Below, piece after piece: positions 33,020 through 42,276 of a DNA stretch of 64,000 nt. Origin of the DNA: Hyaloscypha bicolor E (Eukaryota > Ascomycota > Leotiomycetes > Helotiales > Hyaloscyphaceae). The stretch lies in contig NW_020194628.1 in NCBI RefSeq assembly GCF_002865645.1, positions 1,550,001 to 1,614,000 on the forward strand, read 5' to 3'. Position 1 is the first letter of the stretch; every line of letters begins with the position of its first letter. A program made the position numbers and the translations under genes. Below the pieces are notes generated by a model. It was not told the origin of the DNA and did not search any database. It saw only the letters and a program-made list of their open reading frames with translations.

Positions 33020-35438
33020 TTTTGATATTCTAGCACCTTTGGATCGAAACCAAAAAAGCCCAAAAGGAAATAGAAAAGGAAAGATGAAGAGTAAATAATT
33101 TTCCGCTTGGAAAGTGCAGCTCTATGATGAAAGCCCAGAAGTTCTTAGCTAGCCAAGCTTGGGTAGAGAATTGCCTGCCCCGTTGGAAGAAGTAGTTTAG
33201 GGTCACGATCAAGAGATTCATCACTTCGATTCTCGAACCGCAGCATCCTTTCTTGGTCTCGTCTTGCACGTCCCGACCTTGGACTCGCATCAAAAATCAA
33301 AAATAAGAGTCTTGGAGCCATTTTCGATCTCGCAACTGGCTGGCTCGTGAGACAAGTTACTTCTGATACAGAGCAAGCGCAAGCCAAGATTGTTTAACCT
33401 TACTTTCACGGGCGTGCGGAGGGCGGGGTGAAACGTTTGCATTGCTCGGCTTCTTGGCGAACGAGGTTTGGGAATGGGGATGGAGACCGAGCATGGGTTA
33501 TCTATCTACTTTGCCATGCTTGCCTTGCTTGCCTCGTTAAGCTGCGTTTAGCTGCCATACAGAAAACGAATGATTTCCTTTTTGCATAAATCCCTTGAAA
33601 GGTTGCTGTTGATTTCAAGTCGTACCCTTTTCGGGCGACGCGAAAAGAGGGGGGTCGATTGGGGCTCGCGCGCTCGAAAGATAAAGTCGATCTGCTTGTG
33701 ATGGGTGGCAATATTGCGCTTGGCTGAACGGGATATTCTTCCCTTATTGGTCTTTCATACTTCGGGATAATCTTTGTGAAATAACTTTACTCGCCTGGTG
33801 GAATAGCCACTATTCACGCTATCCTGCACCTTCCTTTAAGCTATGAATTCGACGGTTTCAGCGCTATGATGTTGACTCTTCGCGTTCGGAGCGGGAAGTT
33901 AGTTGCACTTCTGTACTTCAGGGTATTCCAGGGCTTTAGCGAATACCGCAATTCTTATCACAGCTTTCCTGGGAGCAGAGACTGGAGTCTGTCTAAGGAA
34001 GTTCTGAGACCTTGGATACCTTTAAAATTCTTGTTATACGACGGGAATGTTAGGCCATACGAGGGAGCATTTGGGATTCCATCTATCGAATCAAAGGCTG
34101 GAGTATTGTTACGCTCCATATTGTGTTAGCTGGTGTGAAGTTGGAAGCGGGACGATGCGAGAGATCTTGTAGATCTTCGAACAGTTCGGCAGGGGAATTT
34201 CTCGAAGCGAGATTGCATGCTCTCCCCTTTTCAGAATGGCAGGTCATCTCATAAAACTTTCTTGATATAAATATAACGTTTTAACTATTATGTACATTTC
34301 ACTTCACTTTACACCTAACCAAGTCAATTATTCAAGCTCCGCTGGTGGGGGTCAAAACGTACTTGACCTGTCGTAACTATTAATTCACGCCTGAACAATA
34401 GGACTAATGGATTTCCTCTCTGCATTATTGTACCAGTTCTTCTCTCAACTCCACCGACAGCACGGCTACTTGTGTAAAGAGCGCGTTTTAGTTCTTGTTC
34501 CGTTCTCGAAGAAGATACGTTCCTAAAACTTGGGCTCTAAAAGTGAATACGCTGCGAGACTTCTTTTGCGGGAATTGAGCCAGAGAGCATTTTCGATGTT
34601 TGTAAGCAGGCTATACATGTCTTGGCATTCAACAATTGAGTGTATGACTGTGGTGCTGTCATATTTCCGATTTGGTGAATTTGTGACCGTTTTGAGGGGA
34701 TGTGAGTGAGGAAGAGGATCGCAGGTTCCATGGAGAATTGCAAGTGTGACAAGAAATTCTAGTTCTAAGCGTGATGGAAGGTTCTAATCAGGTCCAATAT
34801 CCTCCGAGCTACAGTCACCACCAACTCATATTAAGCGAAACCCCTTTTCTCACAAAAAGCTGGGTGGAGCACGTTCACAACTAACCACATTCCGGCTATT
34901 TTACTATGAAAATGTCCGAGTACAATCCTTAATTGGATTATTGCCCTTAATCCTATAGATTATAATAAACCTAGGGAAGCGTGGTCGTAAAGTTACGAGG
35001 GGGTAAAGCATAATGTTTTGGCCTACTGTAGTACCACTTTTATACCAAAATTCGCTTATTTCTCACATGGATCCAGGTCGTCGCAATTCACGAATTAATT
35101 AGAAAAGAGCCTCTTATTTCTAGCATACTTGGAATTGTAAAAAAGTTTAATTTTATATAGTTTAATACAAATCATATTTATTAGGGAAGTGCACGCGTTG
35201 TGGGCGTTGTGGTATTTCGCCGCAGAATGGGCAAAATAGCTGTTTTTGGTGGGGTTCAAGAAAGGGGTCTAATATTAGTTGGCTTGTACTGTAGGGGCTG
35301 GAGGAAGCGCCCCCAGTCGGGCAATTGATTCTGTCGCCACGTGTCTATGCCTGCATTCGAGCGGCCCGCTAGCGAGCCATCATATCAGGTCGTAACGCAG
35401 AACTGCCTCCGTGTGATGTTATTGTTCAATTGGCAACA
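33020..35438. other. 2.4-kb gene-poor region
   Basis: No domain is recognisable. Short frames only. AT-rich spots near 34260 and 35120-35170. Some may be decayed DNA between accessory genes. Confidence 0.4.
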
Positions 35439-37225
35439 ATGGGCAATCTCTGCGAATATTGCCGGCAAATTCCCTTTTCCTCTCTTAGGTGTCCTACTGC
35501 AGTTGAGATCCGTGAAGTCCGTCATGCACAGAGGAATAGGCTACCGAGTTTCCGCAACCTACATTTCCGCACCAGCCTCACCAAAGGCGCTAATAGCAAG
35601 TCTACGGAAACATCTGTGCCTCTCGGACCTGTTGCCAGGATTCTCCGTTATGTCGGACCGTGTGAGCTTTGCCACCTATTTGGCACTATCATTAAGCAAC
35701 GAGGGACCAGATACTTGTACGACAGACCTATGCCCGAGGACGACGACAACCTTTGGATCGAAGCATCTATCGATAGGGAGTATTATGCCTATATCAGCGA
35801 GTCCATTAGGGACATCGGTTCAAGTTCACCTGATGGCCTGACCTTATTACGACGACTTAGCTTGAGAGTTCTTTACAAGAAGGACACGGTCGTTGACGAC
35901 GTGCTTATCGAGAACTGGAAGTCCCTGGCATTCTACAATAAGGTACTACAGATCTGCCATCCCGATGACTTTGCGCCATCTAGCCATCCTCAAGCAAGGA
36001 TACAGGCAGAGCACGAGTCGAATTCCTCGAGAATGCTGTTTCGAGGCAGAATGCGACCAGATGTCGTCGACCTAGATCTTTTACGTCAGTGGATGAGAAT
36101 TTGTGAAACAGACCACGACATTACTTGTTGCTCTGACGAAGAGTTCTCAATTAACAATCCTCGGTGAGTGGCAATAAATGCATGTAGGGTGATTGTCCCA
36201 ATACTGACAGATATTAGAGCGACCTCTGTCAAACTCATCCGTTTCATCGACGTTGATAAAAATTGTCTTTGCATCTTGCGAGATGTTGATCTTACGAAGC
36301 TACCCAACAGATATGCTGCTCTGAGCTATGTCTGGGGAAATGCGGTGCAGGTCAAACTCGGCGGATACAACGAGATGAGTCTGCAAGTCAAAGACTCCTT
36401 ATTAAAATTCAAACTACCACAAACAATTTCAGATGCCATACACCTAACTCGACTGTTGGCCATCAAATTTTTGTGGGTTGACGTCCTCTGCATTTGCCAG
36501 GGCCAGACCGACTTTGACCTCAGAGACAGACAAGATCAACTAAACAACATGGGAAACATATACCACCAGGCTTCATTGACTATTATTGCAGCTTGTGGTG
36601 ATAATGCAAACGCTGGTTTGTCGGGCCTCCATCCTTATACGCGAAACTTTCATCAAAAGTCGGTAACTGTTATTCCGCCCAACGAAGACCGTGACGATCC
36701 TGGCTTAGCTGTCGTTTCGACCTGCAATCACTGTCCGGTGTGGACTGGCTTCGAAGCCATTCATAAACCTGATGACGACGAAATCGATGTGAGTATATGG
36801 GCTACACGCACATGGACAGTACAAGAGCGTTGCTTATCTCGTCGTTGTCTTGTCTTCACCAAAGGGCAAGTGTTTTGGGTATGTGACGGAGCTATCTTCT
36901 GCGAGGAATCCCATTTCGAACCACCAAAAATCTATGAGCGAGATTCTACTGATACGCCCCTACGTATAGAGCTATGGAAACAGAGGGGCACTACACTGGC
37001 TTTCAAAACCATCGATGGACCATTATCCAGGTTGACTACTACTCGCCAGACGTTCTAGCAAAAATACAGCAGGCTGGTGGAATCTTATTCCAACACGCAG
37101 ATGTCCTTCCCTGGAGACGTCTTTGATGCTTTTCAGGGTATTGCGGAAGCTTTGGGTCGCATCTCCGGCGAGCAATTCCATTGGGGCCATCCCAAATCTC
37201 GCTTCAGCGTTTCCTTGGCATGGAG

Positions 37226-37233
37226 CTCTCCCG
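37226..37233. repeat. left target-site duplication of the hAT MITE
   Basis: CTCTCCCG, identical to 38050-38057 on the other side of the element. Eight bases is the size made by hAT transposases. Confidence 0.92.
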
Positions 37234-38049
37234 CAGTGTGGGCTCCGATAAGCTCGATAAGCGACGATTAGATAATCGCGCTAATTTTTCGATAATCGAT
37301 AATCGACCATCGATTACGATAATTATCGAACTAAGGCCTTGGCAATACTATACGCGATATAAATATCCGGAATATGGCGGAAATGATTTAGCCTTAAGAC
37401 GATATCATTTCTTTTCCACCGTACTCCGGGTATTTATATCGCGTAACCGGGATATCGCGTAACCGGGACATCACCGGGACCCACTATTATTAATAGATTT
37501 AGTACTGTAAAGGCGGTCTAAGGCCTGTAAATATAGCGTATTGGCCCTGTAGCGGCCCTGTAGTGGCCCTGTAGTATTGCCAAGGCCCTGGGACCCACTA
37601 TTATCGATGGAATTATCGATGGGCTCGCTCAATGGCTGGCGGGCCCACTTTTATCGATGGAATTATCGATGGGCTCGCTTAATGGCTGGCTGGGCCCACT
37701 TTTATCGATGATTATCGAGGTGATGGGGCTCGCTTAAGGGCTGGCTGGGCCCACTTTTATCGATGGAATTATCGATAACTGGATTAAATACTAGCTAGTC
37801 TACGTTATATAATAGACTATTAAATAAAAAGTTAAAAAGTCTAATAGTATAGTAATAATAGTATACTTTTATACTAATCTTAATACTAATCGGTTTATAA
37901 TTGAACTAGAAAGCCGTAATAGGGCTCGTTTAATGGCTGGGCCCACTTTTATCGACGATAATTATCGATATCGATCGTTTATCGATCGCTTAGCCGATAA
38001 CGATTACTAATCGATAATTTCGATCGATAATTTATCGGAGCCCACACTG
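37234..38049. mobile_element. non-autonomous hAT-type element (MITE), 816 bp
   Basis: The ends are a perfect 18-bp inverted repeat (CAGTGTGGGCTCCGATAA at the left and its complement at 38032-38049). They begin CAG and end CTG as hAT ends do, and are flanked by identical 8-bp duplications. No transposase is encoded. The interior is full of ATCGAT/TTATCGAT palindromes, a nested inverted pair CGCGATATAAATATCCGGA (about 37354) and TCCGGGTATTTATATCGCG (about 37426), and a tandem array at 37589-37780. The perfect ends and duplication argue for a fairly recent insertion. Confidence 0.93.
37589..37780. repeat. tandem array inside the MITE
   Basis: Four imperfect units of about 50 bases, each with GGGCCCACTTTTATCGATGG, AATTATCGATGGGCTCGC and a TGGCTGG end. 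A degenerate further copy lies near 37935. Confidence 0.8.
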
Positions 38050-38057
38050 CTCTCCCG
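38050..38057. repeat. right target-site duplication of the hAT MITE
   Basis: CTCTCCCG, identical to 37226-37233. Confidence 0.92.
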
Positions 38058-39017
38058 CATATTACTACAAGCTGCATCGCCGCACCGAGAAGACAACTCT
38101 CCCGCTAACCTCGTTGAAAACACACGTCAATCTGCCAAGTTGGTCGTGGATGGGCTGGATGGGTCCGGTTAACGTTAGTGTTGGGGACGATAAATTAGAA
38201 ACGTGAGTGTGCATTTCACAATTCTCTATTCCACTGGGCCTGGATCTTATCTGTACCTAACACATTTTCATGATAGTGAAACTCTCAACTTCTTGTGTTT
38301 CTCGCACCAGAGTTACCCTATTCGTATTGTTCCAATCGCTGGTAGGAATAGATTGGACGAACAATACTCTGGCACGCCGATCGAAAAGCCGGATTCTGGC
38401 AGAAAGAAGGGAACGCTACTTAGTCGGGACGAAAATGGCGGTAACATCACCTGGAATGACATTCAAAAGCATCATCCAGACTTAACAGAGTCTAGACTAA
38501 GAACTGTGCCGGATGGACATGTTCTTTTTTTCTGGGCTTCTTCAGCATTCCTCATCGTCGAAAGACCCGAACATACTGGCTCGGAAGCCGAGAACATCGC
38601 AATTTATGGCTCACCAATATTGCCGCCTGAATCATCGAGCATAGATGAGGCGAACGGAATCGTGAAGACGCCCAGGGCAGCTGTGAAGTCGACAGGGGGG
38701 CTTTTAGTGGGGACCGTGGACAGGATGGACCAAGAACACTGGAATTCATTGCCAAGCCCCTCGGGCCTCCAAGAATTTGTTGTCATCGGGCGAAAGGAGG
38801 TTCAAGAGATGGCAGAAGTCTACCCGCCCTATGTTGTAGCCTTGCAGATCCGTTGGGAGAACGGTATTGCTTATCGGGTGAATATCGCCGAGTTCAAGGA
38901 ATTGGACTGGATAAAGGCCCAGCCGACCTGGAAAATGTTCCCACTCATGTAGAGTGTTTTCTTACTGATCTAGACGATGATGACTCTTCTAGACAAGCCC
39001 GCGAGACTGCTAATTAG

Positions 39018-39795
39018 TCATCGTTTGGAGCAAGCATAGTGATGCTGGGCAAGACTTCCGCACCCAGCTCCGGTTCGGGGTTTTGGAGGTCGTTCTTGGA
39101 CTTTCTCTTGGTCTCGTCTCTTTACAATTTCGGAGCGATCCTGCTCATTGGAGTTCTTCTCGTCTGAAGTCCTTGGCTTCCTTGGAAGTTGCATATGATG
39201 TCGACGTATGGTTCTTGCAACGTTGAAAAATGCCTTTTCAACATTGATACCGCGCTTTTTGCCGAAGCATCCACAAACTCGCAGCCTAGTGTATCTGCCA
39301 GACCAAACCCGCCTTGTGTCAAAACTTTGCGTTCAGTTATATGCTCGCAATTGTGTCTGACCAACATGATTGGGGAATGGTGTGGGTTTCCGGTCATTGC
39401 AGTTCCTGCAGTGCCGCTTCTCGCGCCCTTTTCACCAGTTTGTGGTACCTCCGAATACGATTAAAGGTAGACCAATTGGTGATAGAATAAACCAGTACGA
39501 AGCCTTCGGCATCCCTGATCCACTGGTCTCGGAGTGCGCCGCCCTGTGCTTGGTAAGACCTATCGACCATCAGGGCTTCTAGCATGCACATTAGACCATC
39601 TATGACCACTGGCTTTTGGTATAAATTTTCAATGATCGGGTCTTTGGGTTAGGCAGAATGATTAAGGGCTAACTGGAGGATGTGTCAGTAACTAACCAAA
39701 AATGAAATGGAATGAATGACCTGAGTTGCGAGTTTCCTCTTTCCCACGCCTTTGTCTCCCAACAACACTACTTTATACAGTGCCAGCTTGCTGTA
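39018..39795 (-). pseudogene. Ras-type small GTPase pseudogene
   Basis: Resembles fungal Ras-family GTPases. P-loop region LYKVVLLGDKGVGKRK is near 39735-39785 (Arg where Ser/Thr is required), then a 48-bp intron (39673-39720). VVIDGLMCMLEALM follows where LDTAGQ should appear, then ALRDQWIRDAEGFVLVYSI, PIMLVRHN (NKxD lost), GCEFVDASAK (SAK kept), and EKAFFNVARTIRR in another frame. Lesions: TAA at 39649-39651, a frameshift at about 39397 and a second just after the SAK motif. The last frame runs to TGA at 39018-39020 and lacks a CAAX box. The GTP-binding motifs themselves are damaged, so the locus is dead for GTPase function. The first exon upstream of 39795 was not found. Confidence 0.85.
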
Positions 39796-40074
39796 GAAAG
39801 AAGGTCCCCGGGAGGGCAGGGATAGAATGAGTAGACTTCAAGAATGAAGTGGGATATTTGACTGTTGTTCCTTAGAGGTCTGTTCAAGGCCATTTGTCGC
39901 TTGATTTTCGTCTTGCGTAATGTAATCATATTCTCGAAGCGTGTCCCATTCTTTGTTCGGAATGTCATCCAAATATAAAGGTGAGGCTATTGCTGAGACC
40001 ATAGAGATCTGTGGCAGACTTAAGCCAGAAAATATGGACTAATCAGAGTGAGGACTAGATAAATGAAGTAATTA
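39796..40074. other. spacer upstream of the Ras relic
   Basis: No gene seen. It could contain the missing first exon of the Ras relic. Confidence 0.3.
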
Positions 40075-40150
40075 CAACTCAAGTGAGCTTCCTTCAAATA
40101 TCTTAGAACGCAAGCCTTACTCTCACTAGCTATAAATTTGTCCCTTCCTT
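40075..40150 (+). promoter_or_regulatory. conserved core promoter, zinc-ribbon family copy C
   Basis: CTTCAAATATCTTAGAACGCAAG, CTTACTCTCACTAGC and TATAAAT at 40131-40137, then a C/T-rich leader. It aligns with the copy A and B promoters. Confidence 0.55.
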
Positions 40151-40252
40151 TTCCTCCTCTTTCCCTCCCCATAACTATATTATCACATTCCTTACTGGGA
40201 AATTTAGAAATAATAGTAGCTTAGACAGAATTTCAACTTATAAAACGAACAA

Positions 40253-40400
40253 ATGAATAAACACAAAACGCATCCTTGCCGCAATTGCCGCAAGAGCAAT
40301 TCCCTTAACCCATAACTTAGCAGGTGTCCCCACTGTGGCTACGACAGCCAGTAGCCCTTCAACGGCTCATTATCGCACGCCAATCCTAACACGAAGAAAA
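40253..40400 (+). pseudogene. short zinc-ribbon-like gene, copy C (5' half only)
   Basis: ATG at 40253. In the next frame lies CRNCRKSNSLNP, a TAA (40312-40314), then SRCPHCGYDSQ: both CxxC pairs of the ribbon, split by a stop. As in copy B, the ribbon is one base out of the ATG frame. An alternative 64-codon ATG frame without the ribbon runs to about 40447. No WIDRL block follows. The only orphan WIDRL block is copy D at 55098, same strand, 14.7 kb downstream. Confidence 0.5.
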
Positions 40401-41660
40401 TCCGGTTCTGTTCGGAAAGGTGAGCAGAGCTGCTTTACCGGCAATTAAGGGTGAGTTCTGGTGAGTATGGGTGAGTCGAAGGTGAGTTGATAGATCACGC
40501 TTAGGGGATCCGCTTCTGGCTCATTCGAGAATCGGCTATAGTTTCTATATTATCTATATATAGACTTTTATAGACCCTACTACCTGTAGCATAGCCACAT
40601 CTCTGAGCCTATCAAGATATCGTGACAGTAGCCGTTCTCGGTCCCCTACCACATTTATTAAGGGTCCTTATAGGAGCCGATTTGGTTCCCCTTTTTAACC
40701 GAAGGGGCCTCGCTTAATGCCCCTCTCAACTTCTCCTCAACTCCCTTCAAACAACCCAACTCGCATACGAGTGTACGACTTCAATTTTCTAAGAGCTTTA
40801 TTAAAGGTACTTCTCTTCGATCAAATACACCGTCGCCGAGATGAGTCTGCCTATATACGTCCACGAAAGCACGCCTGCTCTTCTTAAGCTGCGGGGGCGT
40901 GCCGATGCGGCCTGATCCTGCACGGTGCCTTGTCAAACAGAAGCACCGGGGCGTTCTATTCCCCTTACATACTACAAGTTCGCTCCTGGGAAGACTAGTG
41001 CCTCGTCTTGCATAAATAGTAGAATATAGAAGGAGCTGGGAGCCTAGACGCTAACGGACATTGGACTCGTAGCACCGTTTTTAGTTAGCTACTGTGCCTA
41101 CTAACTGCCACGGGATCCATGTAACGGCGGTATCATATCAAGCAGGATCCATCAAGAGGTTTGGCAGATTCATGCAGATCCTAGCAAGGCAGAATCGCAC
41201 CAATGTTAGTACCTAAACAGTACTGGCGAAGGATCAGCTGGGTAAAGACATGCAGTGGTTTTGGGAGATTCATGCAGATCCTAGCAAGGAACTGCACCAA
41301 CGTCACGTATGGTATCACGTGCATACTACTCAACTACTCAAGAATATTCTAGAGTAGTTGAGTAGAGTATGAGTAGTGAGAAAAAAACTTGAGTAGAATA
41401 TGAGTAGGGCCCACTACTCTACTCTACTCAACTCATTTCCCACACTGGGATCACTTCTCAAAGTCGGAAAAGCAAATACCACGTAAGTGAGCATAGTTCA
41501 AGTTTGCTTCAAGAGAGAGTGCTGATCTGCTTTCAAGCTAGGAGAGCCATCTTAGTAGAAATGATGTAGAAATCTTTCTCAAATATCGAGCAGAACATCT
41601 TCCGGAGTATGAGGCCGAAGCCAGCGCATGCAACGCATTTGCTAGTCAAATCATTATCAA
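40401..41660. other. gene-free mosaic of repeats
   Basis: No gene. Contents: clustered GGTGAGT motifs at 40430-40490 (a similar cluster occurs at 54890-54960); a direct repeat pair of about 47 bases around GATTCATGCAGATCCTAGCA (41159-41207 and 41257-41305); and an ACTC/GAGT-rich palindromic stretch (41330-41435) ending in a hAT-like terminus CCCACACTG (41439-41447). Confidence 0.5.
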
Positions 41661-41664
41661 TGGT

Positions 41665-42276
41665 ATGATTACACATGGTTGGAGTTACCGCAAGCTTGTA
41701 GCAACCCAAAGCGACCTCACCGACTACATAAGACAGTACAAAAATCTCGATCAACTGGCGTACGAAATGGAAGCAATCACACAACCTCTCAGATACTCGG
41801 GAGCGGTGGAAGACTCGGGTGGCCCACGGCTGGCGCAGGATTTTGAGCCAGACATATCAACTATGATACAACTGTCGCCGTGGCTAGACGAGCAAGATAT
41901 ATCAACCATAATGGTTTTGGCACCCATGTCCAGGGAACTAGACATATTAGATATGATGTGGCTATCACCTGACCCCGAGGAACAAGATATATCAGCCATG
42001 ATGCGACTATCACCAATGCCTGGGGAAAAAGATATATTGACGATGATACAGCCATTCTGGAGCGTAACTATGCATGGATGCGGCCAACACACAACCCAAC
42101 CAGAGATGATGATGCAAGTTTTATCCAATGAAAGTCTAATGTATGGCAAACGTTTCCACTTTCAGCCATCCATTGTTACAATCATCAATTGCTTTCCCAC
42201 CCATGTACCCATCGACATAGATATCGCCAATAAACGTAAATCCATCACCTCGCCTGCGAAGGATGATAGGAGTTGA
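41665..42276 (+). CDS. hypothetical protein with 15-residue tandem repeats
   Basis: I do not recognise it. The frame stays open from before the ATG (NDVEIFLKYRAEHLPEYEAEA is in frame from about 41567), so the true start or an upstream exon may be earlier. Residues 63-130 form four 15-residue units plus a partial fifth, with the pattern D-I-x-x-M-x-x-L-S-P-x-x-x-E-Q. The DNA units are 45 bp each (41851-42030). The last 141 bases overlap the end of the HET gene on the opposite strand. That makes at least the C-terminus doubtful; it may be a relic read through into antisense. Confidence 0.35.
   Translation: MITHGWSYRKLVATQSDLTDYIRQYKNLDQLAYEMEAITQPLRYSGAVEDSGGPRLAQDFEPDISTMIQLSPWLDEQDISTIMVLAPMSRELDILDMMWLSPDPEEQDISAMMRLSPMPGEKDILTMIQPFWSVTMHGCGQHTTQPEMMMQVLSNESLMYGKRFHFQPSIVTIINCFPTHVPIDIDIANKRKSITSPAKDDRS
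41851..42059 (+). repeat. 45-bp tandem repeat, four units plus part
   Basis: Units at 41851, 41896, 41941 and 41986 and a partial at 42031, each starting GA(T/C)ATAT. Length is constant while third positions vary, so the phase of 15 codons has been kept. Confidence 0.75.

Larger units (their letters stand above)
35439..38952 (+). pseudogene. HET-domain gene split by a hAT-type MITE and two frameshifts
   Basis: N-terminal CEYCRQIPF is the cysteine-rich start of one class of HET proteins. After a 54-bp intron (36164-36217) come YAALSYVWGN, LWVDVLCICQ, IYHQASLTIIAACG and RTWTVQERCLSRR, a complete HET domain. Next, DYYSPDVLAK lies in a neighbouring frame: one base is lost near 37031 and one gained in the A run near 37062. 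These cancel, but they expose a TAG at 37056-37058 in the main frame. FPGDVFDAFQGIAEAL and HWGHPKSRFSVSLAW follow, then an 816-bp MITE at 37234-38049. Behind it the frame resumes with YYKLHRRTEKTTLP and NLPSWSWMGWMG, then a 74-bp intron (38203-38276) and the tail to 38952. The indels could be read errors; the MITE is not. Confidence 0.88.
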
